This document shows positions 1 through 8,572 of a DNA stretch of 24,650 bases, in pieces. The stretch's first letter is position 1; the number at the start of each line of letters is the position of its first letter. This DNA comes from an uncultured Clostridia bacterium (GTDB taxonomy: Bacteria; Bacillota; Clostridia; Oscillospirales; Acutalibacteraceae). Under the pieces are notes generated by a model that made no database searches, was not told the DNA's origin, and saw nothing but the letters and a program-made list of their open reading frames with translations. Both the position numbers and the translations under genes were made by a program. Location: the NCBI GenBank assembly GCA_937888485.1, contig CALAQQ010000180.1:1-24650 (forward strand). Reading direction: 5' to 3'.

Positions 1-2
1 AA

Positions 3-1811
3 GTCATAGATAAACTGCTCAGAAATGCCGGTTGGCAGGTACTGGACCGTGACCATTATGCACCTAATATATCAGCGGTGGCTCTGGAAGAAGGACTCCT
101 TAATGGAAACCTTGAAGCAGACTATCTGCTTTTCCTTAATGGCAAGGCTGTAGGTGTACTTGAGGCAAAAAAAGAGTCTGTAGACGTGTCTGCTGATTGG
201 GTGAAAGCACAGGCGGAGAATTATGTAAGGAAAGTTCCTCCTACATACCAAACCATAGCTAAACCGCTTCCATTGATTTACCTTTCAAATGGGAAAACTG
301 TTCTTTTCAAAAATGGTAATATTCCGGAATCGGAGTATGAAGAGATTAATCGCATCCATACTCCTAAAGAAATTACCAGGATGTTAGGACTTACAGAAGA
401 ATATTCTGCATTGCCGACTCTTAAGAAGCAGGGACTACGTGATTGTCAGTTTGAGGCAATAACAGAGTTGGAGAAGAGTTTTAGAAGCGGCCAGAATAGA
501 GCGTTGATGGTTCTGGCTACTGGTGCAGGAAAGACATATACAGCATGCCTTGCAGCATACCGATTCCTGTCATATACTCCTATGAGGAGAGTACTTTTCT
601 TAGTGGATAGAAACAACCTAGGAAAGCAGGCAGAAGGTGAATTCGGGATGTTTAGACTTACAGAAACCGGTGATCCGTTCAATACGATTTTCTCGGTCAA
701 TCGTTTGAGTTCAGGAAAGATACCGTCGGATTCCAATGTGGTTATTTCGACAATACAAAGACTTTTCTCATTGTTAAAGGGAGAAGATGTAACTGATTCG
801 GATGATGATGAAAATTACAATGATGACGAAAGCAATATCATTACTCTTCCGGAGAATCCTAATTTGCCGCCAGACTTCTTTGATTTGATAATCATAGATG
901 AATGCCATAGGTCGATTTACGGCTCTTGGCGACAGGTACTCAACTATTTCAGTTCTGCCAAGATGATTGGATTGACAGCTACTCCGGCACCTGAGACACT
1001 CGCGTTTTTCAATCATAACAGGATAGTAAACTATACTCTTGAAAAATCCATAGCAGATGGCGTCAATGTCGATTACCGAGTATTCCGTATCAAGACGCAG
1101 GCGACAGAAGATGGAGGTGCCATCCTTGAGGGTGAAAGAATCAAGAGGGTTACAAGATATAATGGGGAAGTCAAGAATGTAAAGACAGACGAGGCAAAGA
1201 CATATACCAGTACAGAACTGAATCGAAGCATAGTCAATCCGGCTCAGATAAAGCTGATTCTTGAGACATATAGGGATGCGGTTTATACTCAGATGTTCAA
1301 CGATCCTCCGCGAGAACCGAATATGGATTATCTGCCGAAGACACTCATCTTTGCTTTGAATGATAACCATGCATCTAATATTGTTAAAATAGCAAAGGAA
1401 GTATTCGGTAAAGAAAATGATGAACAGTTCGTGCAGAAGATCACTTACTCTGCAGGTGATAGTAACGAACTCATCCGTCGTTTCAGAAATGATAAAGAGT
1501 TCAGGATTGCAGTCACAGTAACACTGGTTGCCACAGGAACAGATGTTAAGCCTCTTGAGGTTGTGATGTTTATGCGTGATGTGGAGTCCGAGTCTCTTTA
1601 TGTCCAGATGAAGGGTCGTGGTGTACGAACTATTGGAGATGAACAGTTAAGGAATGTGACTCCAAATGCATATAGCAAAGATATGTTCTATCTCGTGGAT
1701 GCGGTAGGTGTTACAGAGAGCATAAAGACAGTTTCTCGTCCAGGAACGGAGCCACAGCCTCACATGGTTTCTTTAAAGGAACTCATTTTGTTTTCCGCCT
1801 TTCTAAATTAA
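3..1811 (+). CDS. hsdR: Type I restriction enzyme R subunit, 5' cut by window edge and C-terminally truncated
   Basis: This is the ATP-dependent DNA translocase and nuclease subunit of a type I restriction system. It normally works with HsdM and HsdS, neither of which is in the window. The frame is open to the left edge, and the residues before the GTG at 78 (IDKLLRNAGWQVLDRD) look like an HsdR N-terminus, so only a few residues are probably lost there. Counting from 78, the PD-(D/E)XK nuclease site is D15, E29, K31. Walker A ATGAGKT is at 147-153, the DECH box at 274-277, LTAT at 299-302 and the helicase VI motif QMKGRGVRT at 510-518. After SLKEL the protein runs into LFSAFLN and stops, so the C-terminal domain (EcoEI_R_C-like, several hundred residues in the family) is missing. 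It is the only plus-strand gene, and its stop overlaps the end of the convergent DUF2953 gene by 4 nt. Family assignment is sure; function of this truncated copy is doubtful. Confidence 0.9.
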   Translation, partial: VIDKLLRNAGWQVLDRDHYAPNISAVALEEGLLNGNLEADYLLFLNGKAVGVLEAKKESVDVSADWVKAQAENYVRKVPPTYQTIAKPLPLIYLSNGKTVLFKNGNIPESEYEEINRIHTPKEITRMLGLTEEYSALPTLKKQGLRDCQFEAITELEKSFRSGQNRALMVLATGAGKTYTACLAAYRFLSYTPMRRVLFLVDRNNLGKQAEGEFGMFRLTETGDPFNTIFSVNRLSSGKIPSDSNVVISTIQRLFSLLKGEDVTDSDDDENYNDDESNIITLPENPNLPPDFFDLIIIDECHRSIYGSWRQVLNYFSSAKMIGLTATPAPETLAFFNHNRIVNYTLEKSIADGVNVDYRVFRIKTQATEDGGAILEGERIKRVTRYNGEVKNVKTDEAKTYTSTELNRSIVNPAQIKLILETYRDAVYTQMFNDPPREPNMDYLPKTLIFALNDNHASNIVKIAKEVFGKENDEQFVQKITYSAGDSNELIRRFRNDKEFRIAVTVTLVATGTDVKPLEVVMFMRDVESESLYVQMKGRGVRTIGDEQLRNVTPNAYSKDMFYLVDAVGVTESIKTVSRPGTEPQPHMVSLKELILFSAFLN

Positions 1812-2506
1812 TTTTTATTTATAATCTGCTTTTCCACCGTAGGCTTGGGAGCCTTGCTGTGCTTAAGCAGTTTTATAACAACTTTGAATAAAAGCTCAAA
1901 CGCAAGAATAATAACTGCATTTATAAGAGCTATTGGTCTCACGGAAATTTTTGTGTGCAGGTTTGCAACATTTTTTCCGTAAAGAAAATCGGGATTAATC
2001 TGAATACTGTATTTTCTGACTCTCATCGTGCTTACGATAAGACCCATTGCAGGAAATGCCGCAGAACATACCTTTCCGTATTTTATCGCGGTTTCAGCAG
2101 AATCCGAGGCACCAACATCAAGAGAAACATAAAGTTCTTCAAAAAGAAACGCTCTGCCGATTCTTTTAAACATTCCGCCAAGTGCTTTTGCTGCATCCTT
2201 TAGAAGCTGAACAACACCGGAAACACCACGATTTTTATAGAACCTGACAAACATATTGTCTTTTTTTGCTTTCGGTTCTTTAACAACCTCATTAGTTTCT
2301 TTTGGTTTTTCTGTTGTTTTTTTATTATTTTCTTTTTTCTTTTTTTCAGGTTTATCTTCTTTTGCGGGAAGAATATTAAACTTCAAGAATAGCCAGCCGA
2401 CAGAAACCGCTATATCATCTTCATAATGGACTGTAACAACGAATTTTATCGAAAGTAAAACAATAAAAAACGCTATAATTCCGATTATTACATAAAGCGC
2501 CGTCAA
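1808..2506 (-). CDS. DUF2953 family membrane-anchored protein
   Basis: A 232-residue protein of unknown function that matches DUF2953 proteins, which in Clostridia commonly follow scpA-scpB. Residues about 4-25 form an N-terminal transmembrane helix. A highly charged Lys/Glu-rich linker covers about 52-85. A second hydrophobic helix lies at about 190-212 near the C-terminus. The middle part (LYVSLDVGASDSAETAIKYG, about 126-145) is the recognisable core. The start is TTG at 2506, chosen because AAGGAGG lies 7 nt upstream and no ATG offers a comparable site. It is 19 nt downstream of the scpB stop and probably ends the operon. In related genomes a GerW/YtfJ-type sporulation protein often follows, but here the neighbour is the truncated convergent hsdR. 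Its role is not known. Confidence 0.75.
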   Translation of the reverse strand: MTALYVIIGIIAFFIVLLSIKFVVTVHYEDDIAVSVGWLFLKFNILPAKEDKPEKKKKENNKKTTEKPKETNEVVKEPKAKKDNMFVRFYKNRGVSGVVQLLKDAAKALGGMFKRIGRAFLFEELYVSLDVGASDSAETAIKYGKVCSAAFPAMGLIVSTMRVRKYSIQINPDFLYGKNVANLHTKISVRPIALINAVIILAFELLFKVVIKLLKHSKAPKPTVEKQIINKN

Positions 2507-2525
2507 GCTATCGCCTCCTTATTCT

Positions 2526-3113
2526 TCAGGTTGAAAAAAAAGTTCTTATCTGTTCACCTTGTTCATTATCTATTTCATCATCCTGTTCAACATCGATTTC
2601 AGGCTTTTCCGGAAGTTCAGGCAAATCTGCAAGTGATGTCAAACAGAAACAACGAAGAAAATCAGGTGTTGTTCCGTAAAGAAGAGGTCTGCCGGGTAAA
2701 TCGAGTCTGCCTTTTTCTTCAAGCAATCCCCTCTGACAAAGAGTTGAAACAACGCCTGAACAGTCAACTCCTCTGATTTGTTCGATATACGCTTTTGTTA
2801 CCGGCTGATTGTATGCTACAACAGCAAGAACTTCAAATGCCGCCGGTGAAAGCGGTGTATTCTTTTTAATATCAAGAACACTTCTGACCTGCTGAGCATA
2901 TTCAACTCTTGAGCAAAGCTGATATTTGTTGCCGAGTTTCAAAAGACAGATTCCGCTTTCTCTTTCGTCAAGAGAACGTGAAAGTTCCCATAAAGCGCCG
3001 GCAACAACCTCTGTATCAAGTTCAAGAGCCTCTGCGATTCTTACCGCTTCAACAGGTTCACCCGAAGCAAACAATATTGCTTCGCAGGCGGCTCTTATCT
3101 GTTCATTCGTCAA
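2526..3113 (-). CDS. scpB: Segregation and condensation protein B
   Basis: ScpB is the winged-helix kite subunit that dimerises and binds ScpA in the SMC-ScpAB complex, which organises and segregates the chromosome. The 195-residue length is normal. The N-terminal winged-helix domain begins near residue 5 (AACEAILFASGEPV). The typical ScpB core follows, with LSPAAFEVLAVVAYNQPVT (about 90-107) and the VDCSGVVSTLCQRGLLEE region (about 115-135). The C-terminus is acidic and variable. The start is TTG at 3113, inside the end of scpA (11 nt overlap), with GGGGAG about 10 nt upstream; no in-frame ATG is near. An eight-T run close to the 3' end sets the last residues: one base fewer would give a slightly longer tail ending in FFQPEE. 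The smc gene is not in the window. Confidence 0.93.
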   Translation of the reverse strand: MTNEQIRAACEAILFASGEPVEAVRIAEALELDTEVVAGALWELSRSLDERESGICLLKLGNKYQLCSRVEYAQQVRSVLDIKKNTPLSPAAFEVLAVVAYNQPVTKAYIEQIRGVDCSGVVSTLCQRGLLEEKGRLDLPGRPLLYGTTPDFLRCFCLTSLADLPELPEKPEIDVEQDDEIDNEQGEQIRTFFST

Positions 3114-3834
3114 TTTCTAAACTCTCCCCTCTGCCTTGCAACAATGTAACGCTTAATTCCTCACCCTGACCGTCAATCTGAATTCTCTTTGCTTTTGCCA
3201 TAGCAAGAAGTGCGAGAAAAGTTGCAACCATTTCGGAGCGTGATTCAGCTTCAGTAAAAAATGCTGAAAACTTTCTGCTCTTTTTTGATTTGAATTTATC
3301 TATGATAAAACTGATTCTTGAAGAAACCGAAACAATTTTATGAGCAACAATTCCTCTGAAAGCTTCAATCGGAGGAGGAAGCTTTCTTTTACCCTTACCG
3401 ACTGCTGACATATATGCCTTAAAAATTTCAACAGGCTCATGAATTCTTGTATATGTCATATCAACTTCGATTTCTTCCGGTTCTCTTGAATAAAACTCAA
3501 AGCCTTTCGCCTGAGTCTGAAGTTTACCTGCAACAAGCTTGCAATCCTGATATTCGGTAAGTTCTCCGCGAAGTTCTTCAACAAGCTTTTCAGCTTCTTC
3601 ATGAACAGGAAGCAGTGAAACAGTTTTGATATAAAGAAGCCTTGCTGCCATTTCAAGAAATTCACTTGAAACATCAAGATTATCTTCCTGCATCATTCTG
3701 ACATATTCAAGATACTGCTCAATGATTTCCATAATGGGAACATCATTTATGCTGACTTTCTTTTTTGAGATAAGCTGAAGTAACAAGTCCATGGGACCTT
3801 CAAAAACTTCAAGCTTATATTGAAATTTTTCCAA
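3103..3834 (-). CDS. scpA: Segregation and condensation protein A
   Basis: ScpA is the kleisin that bridges the SMC heads and recruits ScpB for chromosome condensation. The protein has the kleisin N-terminal signature YKLEVFEGPMDLLLQLI followed by IMEIIEQYLEYV. It also has an SSEFLEMAARLLYIKTVSLL helix, and a C-terminal winged-helix part (SRSEMVATFLALLAMAKAKR) that contacts the SMC head. From the chosen start it is 243 residues, normal for the family. The start is TTG at 3834, with AAAGGGG 7 nt upstream. A longer reading from a TTG at 3852 would place this ribosome site inside the gene and adds only non-conserved residues. It lies 21 nt after the M50 protease gene and overlaps scpB by 11 nt, which suggests translational coupling. 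Confidence 0.93.
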   Translation of the reverse strand: MEKFQYKLEVFEGPMDLLLQLISKKKVSINDVPIMEIIEQYLEYVRMMQEDNLDVSSEFLEMAARLLYIKTVSLLPVHEEAEKLVEELRGELTEYQDCKLVAGKLQTQAKGFEFYSREPEEIEVDMTYTRIHEPVEIFKAYMSAVGKGKRKLPPPIEAFRGIVAHKIVSVSSRISFIIDKFKSKKSRKFSAFFTEAESRSEMVATFLALLAMAKAKRIQIDGQGEELSVTLLQGRGESLEIDE

Positions 3835-3855
3835 AGGACTAACCCCTTTCAATAA

Positions 3856-4533
3856 TCAAAGAAACAGTCTGAACGGAAGACCTGCAACAAAGCTTACCAA
3901 TTTCATAATAAGATTTGTAAAAAAAGAAAGAGGTATGTCAAGTATTCCGAAAACTAAGAGAGCAAACACAGCAAGAACAATATAGCGTTCATACTGCATA
4001 ATTTTAAAATAATACTTTGAAGGTAAAACAAGATTTAAAATTCTTGAACCGTCAAGAGGCGGAATCGGAAGAAAATTAAAGACCGCAAGTCCGATATTGA
4101 TTCTTGCTGCAAAAAGGAAAAATGAATATGCAACTCCTAAAAACATAATATCTGTTTTACCGTGAACAAGCAAAGCTGCATTACTTAACAGCATAAATAC
4201 AAATGCCATTATAATATTTGAGAGAGGACCGGCAAGAGCCGTGAGAGCCATGCCGACCTTAGGATTATTAAATTTACGAGGATTTACGGGAACGGGCTTT
4301 GCGTAGCCGAATCCGACAAGAAAAATCATAAGCGCGCCCATAATATCAATATGAGCAAGGGGCGCAAGAGTAAGTCTGCCCTTGAGTCTTGGAGTATCGT
4401 CACCGAGTTTAGTTGCAATCAAAGCATGTGCATATTCATGAACAGGCAATGTACAAAATACAACAAACACTCTTGCAAGAAGACTAAGAACGGTATCAAA
4501 CGAGAAACCGTTACGTACTAAATCAAAAATCAT
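3856..4533 (-). CDS. Site-2-protease-like M50 family membrane metalloprotease
   Basis: An intramembrane zinc metalloprotease of the M50 family, short form without a PDZ domain, 225 residues with about five or six hydrophobic helices. The zinc motif HEYAH is at residues 32-36 in the first helix region. The second conserved block NFLPIPPLDG is at 153-162, where D161 should be the third zinc ligand. The catalytic site therefore looks intact. Proteins of this small type are common next to scpA-scpB in Firmicutes; their substrate is generally not known. Its ATG overlaps the prmC stop as ATGA, with AAAGGAT just upstream. It might process membrane-anchored regulators, but nothing in the sequence shows which. 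Confidence 0.88.
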   Translation of the reverse strand: MIFDLVRNGFSFDTVLSLLARVFVVFCTLPVHEYAHALIATKLGDDTPRLKGRLTLAPLAHIDIMGALMIFLVGFGYAKPVPVNPRKFNNPKVGMALTALAGPLSNIIMAFVFMLLSNAALLVHGKTDIMFLGVAYSFFLFAARINIGLAVFNFLPIPPLDGSRILNLVLPSKYYFKIMQYERYIVLAVFALLVFGILDIPLSFFTNLIMKLVSFVAGLPFRLFL

Positions 4534-5375
4534 TGTTTATCCTTTCTTCCGATAACTGCTCTTTCGATTCCGTTAAAATCATTTACAGAAGATATATCGG
4601 AACAGTATAGTGAGAACATCTTTTTAATTTCATCTGCCTGATCTTCACCGCATTCAACCGCAATTGCTCCTTCGCATTCTTTTAACCATTTATCTGCTAT
4701 CGTTTTATAAAAATCAAATCCGTCAACACCGCCATCAAGAGCCATAACAGGTTCTTTGAGAACTTCCGATTGAAGAGAAGAAACTTCAGACGAAATGATA
4801 TAAGGCGGATTGGAAAGAATCAGATCAGGTTTCGGAATATCAAATGAATCAAACCCGTCAAAAATATCTCCGGGGATAATTTCTGCATTTGAAACCGATA
4901 ATTTTTCTTTGTTTTTCAGTAAATATTTTAATGCTTCATCGGATTTTTCAAGAAGGAATATCTTTGCATCAGGAAAATGCTTTGCAACAGTAAGACCGAT
5001 GCATCCGCTTCCTGAACACAAGTCAAAAACAACGGGTTTATTTTTATTTTTTAGATATTCAAGCGAAAAATCAACAAGAAGCTCTGTTTCAGGTCTCGGA
5101 ATAAGAACTCCTTCACCAACCAAAAATGTTTCACCGTAAAAATCCCATTCACCGATTACATACTGAACAGGAATACCCGATGCACGCTTGTTGATTTTAT
5201 CAATGAATTCCGAGCACTTTTCCGAATCAGCTTTGTCATCTGCGTGGAAAACAAGATAATCACCAGAACATTCAAAAACCGATTCAAAAATCCATCTTGA
5301 TTCATTGTAATAATTATCTATATTATTATTTTGAAGAATATTTTTGCCTTGAGTAAAAATTTCTTTAATGGTCAT
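4530..5375 (-). CDS. prmC: Peptide chain release factor N5-glutamine methyltransferase
   Basis: PrmC methylates the glutamine of the GGQ motif of release factors using S-adenosylmethionine, which makes translation termination efficient. The 281 residues show an N-terminal helical domain that binds the release factor (about 1-75) and the block LIPRPETELL at 91-100. The SAM-binding glycine motif DLCSGSGCIG is at 118-127, and the catalytic NPPY that holds the glutamine amide is at 189-192. All key residues are present. It overlaps DUF1385 upstream and the M50 gene downstream by 4 nt each (ATGA type). DUF1385-prmC is a common pair in Clostridia. The usual partner prfA is not next to it here. Confidence 0.95.
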   Translation of the reverse strand: MTIKEIFTQGKNILQNNNIDNYYNESRWIFESVFECSGDYLVFHADDKADSEKCSEFIDKINKRASGIPVQYVIGEWDFYGETFLVGEGVLIPRPETELLVDFSLEYLKNKNKPVVFDLCSGSGCIGLTVAKHFPDAKIFLLEKSDEALKYLLKNKEKLSVSNAEIIPGDIFDGFDSFDIPKPDLILSNPPYIISSEVSSLQSEVLKEPVMALDGGVDGFDFYKTIADKWLKECEGAIAVECGEDQADEIKKMFSLYCSDISSVNDFNGIERAVIGRKDKQ

Positions 5376-6373
5376 TCTGCATTCTCCGAACCGTCTTCTG
5401 CAGATTCATTTTCAAATGATTCAACCTTACCGGTGAGTGCCGCTTTCATAGCTTCAATTGCAACTTCAATTATCGCATCATCAGGTTCTGCTGTTGTAAT
5501 TCTCTGCATAAGAAGACCGGGCGCTGAAAGAAGATTGGTAAATTTATTGGGATATTTGCCGGCAAGCTGTATGAACTCAAAACCGATACCCATAATAAGC
5601 GGAGTAATCATCACTTTAACTGCAATCCAAAGAGCTCTTATTTCAGTAAGTTCGGGAAAAACAACCGAAACAATTGATGAAACAAGAATACTGAGAAGAA
5701 TTGTTACGAAGATAAAACTTGTTCCGCAACGGGGATGAAAACGTTTTTCTTTTCTTATATTTTCAACAGTAAGTTCTTTACCGTGTTCAAAACAAAAAAT
5801 TGTTTTATGCTCAGCACCGTGATACATATAAACACGGTGAATTTCTTTCATTCTTGCAACAAGAGCCATGTAAACAACAAAAATAACAACTCTGATAACA
5901 CCTTCAAAAACAGCCCTTAATGCAGAAATTGAACCGTCTGCAATATTATCATTTACAAGGTCAAACAAAAAGCTCGGAAGCCACATAAAAAGAAGAAACG
6001 CAAGACCGATTCCGAGAACAGCGGATATGCCGCCGATAACAGCCATCATTTTCGGTCCGAAGTGTTCTGTAATCCATTTGTCAAGTTTTGATTCGTTATC
6101 TTCTTCCATATCAAGTGAGGTTTTTTCTGCCGACTCCATGAGAAGCTTATATCCGAAAACCATTGATTCAACAAACGAAACAATACCGCGAAGAACAGGT
6201 ATATTAAAAAGTTTGAACTTTTTTCTGACAGAAACAAAATCCTTCATTGTTGTTTCAATAGTCCCGTCAGGAAGTCTTAACGACATTGCAGTACCTTTTG
6301 GGCCCTTCATCATTATACCTTCCATAAGAGCCTGACCGCCAACGGCGATATATTTATTCTTAGTTTTACTCAT
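5372..6373 (-). CDS. DUF1385 family multi-pass membrane protein (YqhQ-like)
   Basis: A 333-residue membrane protein of the DUF1385 family, related to Bacillus YqhQ; its biochemical role is not established. It has the family N-terminus VGGQALMEGIMMKGP (residues 11-25). Conserved blocks HGAEHK (185-190) and HPRCGTS (213-219) could bind a metal through His and Cys. Hydrophobic segments lie at about 110-140, 158-174, 218-240 and 245-270. The C-terminus is acidic (ESFENESAEDGSENAE). The ATG overlaps the end of the sensor kinase gene by 8 nt and the stop overlaps prmC by 4 nt, so it is firmly inside the operon. The family call is certain and the function unknown. Confidence 0.9.
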   Translation of the reverse strand: MSKTKNKYIAVGGQALMEGIMMKGPKGTAMSLRLPDGTIETTMKDFVSVRKKFKLFNIPVLRGIVSFVESMVFGYKLLMESAEKTSLDMEEDNESKLDKWITEHFGPKMMAVIGGISAVLGIGLAFLLFMWLPSFLFDLVNDNIADGSISALRAVFEGVIRVVIFVVYMALVARMKEIHRVYMYHGAEHKTIFCFEHGKELTVENIRKEKRFHPRCGTSFIFVTILLSILVSSIVSVVFPELTEIRALWIAVKVMITPLIMGIGFEFIQLAGKYPNKFTNLLSAPGLLMQRITTAEPDDAIIEVAIEAMKAALTGKVESFENESAEDGSENAE

Positions 6374-7826
6374 TATAGCTTAAATCCCCTTCCGTATCAT
6401 AAGATTCTCTTTCAGGCGGCGCAATAGGAAGAGTAATTCTGACAGTTGTTCCTTCGCCGAGAACGCTGTCAACTTCTATCTCACCGTTATGAAGCCTGAT
6501 TATTTCATCGGAAACCGCAAGTCCGATCCCCGAACCGCGTACCGTAGTATTCGCTTTATAGAATTTTTCTTTAACATGAGGTAAATCCTCAGGAGGAATA
6601 CCTGCACCTGTATCGCTTATCGAAACAATGAGTGTTGCAGGATTCGGCATTTCTGCAAACGCAACAATTTTTCCTCCGTGGTCTGTATATTTCATGGCGT
6701 TATCAAGAATATTTATAAAAACCTGTTTAATTCTTGAAGCATCGCCGATTGACGGAGCAGGAACATGAGGAACATTATATACAAGGTCAATACCCTCTTT
6801 AATTGCCCGTTCTTTGAACGCAAATATAACTTCATCAAGTTCAGCAAGAATATCGATTCTTTCATTGTTCATCTTCATTCTGCCACTGCTCATTCTTGAG
6901 AAGTCAAGCAGTTCTTCAACCATATCATTCAGACGTGATGCTTCATTGATAATAACGCCCATTCCTCTTTCTGTCATCTGAGAATCAGTATCACCAATCT
7001 GGAGAAGGGTTTCACCCCAACCTTTAATTGCTGTAAGAGGAGTTCTGAGTTCATGAGAAATTGTGGAGATAAAATCGTTTTTCATTTTATCCGATGTGGC
7101 AAGTTTGGTTGCCATATCATTGATTGTTGTACACAGTTCACCGATTTCATCGTTGTAGGGATAACGGTCTATCCTTGCCTCAAGGTCACCGCCCGCAATT
7201 CTTTTCGCGGTCTCACCAATATCTTTAACAGGCTTGACGATAGATCTGATAAAAATACTTCCGGAAAGAACAAGAAGCGAAAACATAAACAAACAAGAAA
7301 TTGCAACTAATATACTTATTCTCACAAGCTGTTCATCAATTGCTTCAAGAGATATCATGAATCTTATTGCACCGCCATGAACACCGCTTGAATAATTATA
7401 TATACAAGTTGAAGCCATTATTTTTTCACCGGAAGGAAGTTTTCCGGTCCATTTGGAAACTCCGTGTTCACTGTTCAATGCATTTATATAATCGGGCATG
7501 ACTACATTTTCTTTAATCTGAAACCCGCTTGAAGATAAAATGACATTTCCGTTACGGTCTATTACCCACACAGCCATTTTTTCTTTATCGGGAAAGTTTT
7601 CAACAAAATCTCTTCCTGCCGTTTCAAATCCGGCGTAAGTGGAATCATAAAGACTGAATGTTGAAGAAAGCTTATCGGATGAATAAGAATCAAGCGTCAT
7701 GGAAGCAATATCATAATAATAATTTTTCATTGAAAGGATAAGTACAACCGAAACCGTTAGCAATATGACAATAACAACAGATGCAACATTTACAAACCAT
7801 CGCTTTGTTATGCTCAGATAATTCAC
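6366..7826 (-). CDS. Membrane sensor histidine kinase
   Basis: The sensor of a two-component system, partner of the response regulator just upstream. Of 486 residues, transmembrane helix 1 is at about 12-32, followed by an extracytoplasmic sensing domain of roughly 135 residues with a PAS/Cache-like look (VWVIDRNGNVILSSSG, 86-101). Helix 2 is at about 171-193 and HAMP at about 194-246. The HisKA box FISTISHELRTPLTA contains the phosphoaccepting H258. The ATPase domain has the N box (ILDNAMKYT, N376), the G1 box DTGAGI (405-410) and the G2 box GSGIGLAV (431-438). All catalytic motifs are intact. It uses a GTG start at 7826, fixed by GGAGG 8 nt upstream. It starts 34 nt after the regulator gene. 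The ligand is unknown, though the lipoprotein in the same operon is a candidate accessory. Confidence 0.95.
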   Translation of the reverse strand: MNYLSITKRWFVNVASVVIVILLTVSVVLILSMKNYYYDIASMTLDSYSSDKLSSTFSLYDSTYAGFETAGRDFVENFPDKEKMAVWVIDRNGNVILSSSGFQIKENVVMPDYINALNSEHGVSKWTGKLPSGEKIMASTCIYNYSSGVHGGAIRFMISLEAIDEQLVRISILVAISCLFMFSLLVLSGSIFIRSIVKPVKDIGETAKRIAGGDLEARIDRYPYNDEIGELCTTINDMATKLATSDKMKNDFISTISHELRTPLTAIKGWGETLLQIGDTDSQMTERGMGVIINEASRLNDMVEELLDFSRMSSGRMKMNNERIDILAELDEVIFAFKERAIKEGIDLVYNVPHVPAPSIGDASRIKQVFINILDNAMKYTDHGGKIVAFAEMPNPATLIVSISDTGAGIPPEDLPHVKEKFYKANTTVRGSGIGLAVSDEIIRLHNGEIEVDSVLGEGTTVRITLPIAPPERESYDTEGDLSYNE

Positions 7827-7860
7827 GGTTTACGCCTCCTTCCGATTTAATAATTTCAAC

Positions 7861-8559
7861 TCAGACTATCCACTTATATCCAATACCCCAGATTGTTGTA
7901 AGATGTCTGGGAACCGAGGGTTCTTCTTCTATTTTCATTCGGAGACGACGGATATTAACGTCGACAATCTTTTCTTCACCGAAATATTCGTTACCCCAAA
8001 CCTTGTTGAGAATATCTGTTCTGCTTAATGCGGCACCGGGATTTGTGAAGAAGTAAACCATCATCTGGAATTCAACCTGAGTCAGTTCAATAAACTTTCC
8101 GTTTTTTGTTAAGGTTCTGCTTCTGAGATCAAGCTTGAACTCACCGAGCTCAATAACATCAACAGACGTTGACTTGTGTGCCGTATTCATTGCAACTCTT
8201 CTGTAAATGGCATCAACTCTTGCAACAAGCTCCGTAGGCGAAAACGGTTTGGTAACATAATCGTCTGCACCGTTCATAAGACCTGTAATCTTGTCCATTT
8301 CCTGGGTTTTCGCTGTAAGCATGATAATTCCGATATTACTGTTCATTGTTCTGAGCCTTTTACAAACTTCAAAGCCATCAACGTTAGGCATCATTACATC
8401 GAGCAAGGCAACATCTATTTCACCGTTATAAGCATCATAAAGCTCAAGTGCCATAGCACCGTCTTCTGCTTCAACAACATCATAGCCGCCGCGTTTTAAA
8501 TTAATAACGATAAATTCTCTTATCGCTGCCTCATCTTCAGCTATAAGTATCCTCTTCAT
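7861..8559 (-). CDS. OmpR/PhoB-family response regulator
   Basis: A DNA-binding response regulator of 232 residues. The receiver domain (1-118) has the acidic pocket E8-D9, the phosphoacceptor D54 in LLDVMMPNVDGFEV, T82 in MLTAKT and K104 in YVTKPFSPTE. The C-terminal winged helix (about 130-232) has the PhoB-type ELTQVEFQMMVYF, the recognition-helix region VDVNIRRLRMKIE and the terminal TIWGIGYKW. The start is the ATG at 8559, with AAAGGGG 8 nt upstream; a GTG nine bases earlier lacks a properly spaced site. It lies 13 nt after the lipoprotein stop and 34 nt before its kinase. The targets are unknown. Confidence 0.96.
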   Translation of the reverse strand: MKRILIAEDEAAIREFIVINLKRGGYDVVEAEDGAMALELYDAYNGEIDVALLDVMMPNVDGFEVCKRLRTMNSNIGIIMLTAKTQEMDKITGLMNGADDYVTKPFSPTELVARVDAIYRRVAMNTAHKSTSVDVIELGEFKLDLRSRTLTKNGKFIELTQVEFQMMVYFFTNPGAALSRTDILNKVWGNEYFGEEKIVDVNIRRLRMKIEEEPSVPRHLTTIWGIGYKWIV

Positions 8560-8572
8560 TGAGCACACCCCT

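Noticed and set aside
852..1040. Possible damage to the HsdR helicase from the acidic stretch before the DECH box
   Set aside because: The acidic insert (residues about 236-252) is in frame, all helicase motifs after it are intact, and such loops are common in this family.
774..1370. 198-residue minus-strand open frame inside hsdR
   Set aside because: It is antisense to a gene with intact family motifs, has no ribosome site and no recognisable protein features.
3856..4533. The M50 protease as the enzyme that releases the sigma-like domain of the mosaic protein
   Set aside because: An attractive idea, but the two genes are in different operons and nothing in either sequence supports the link.
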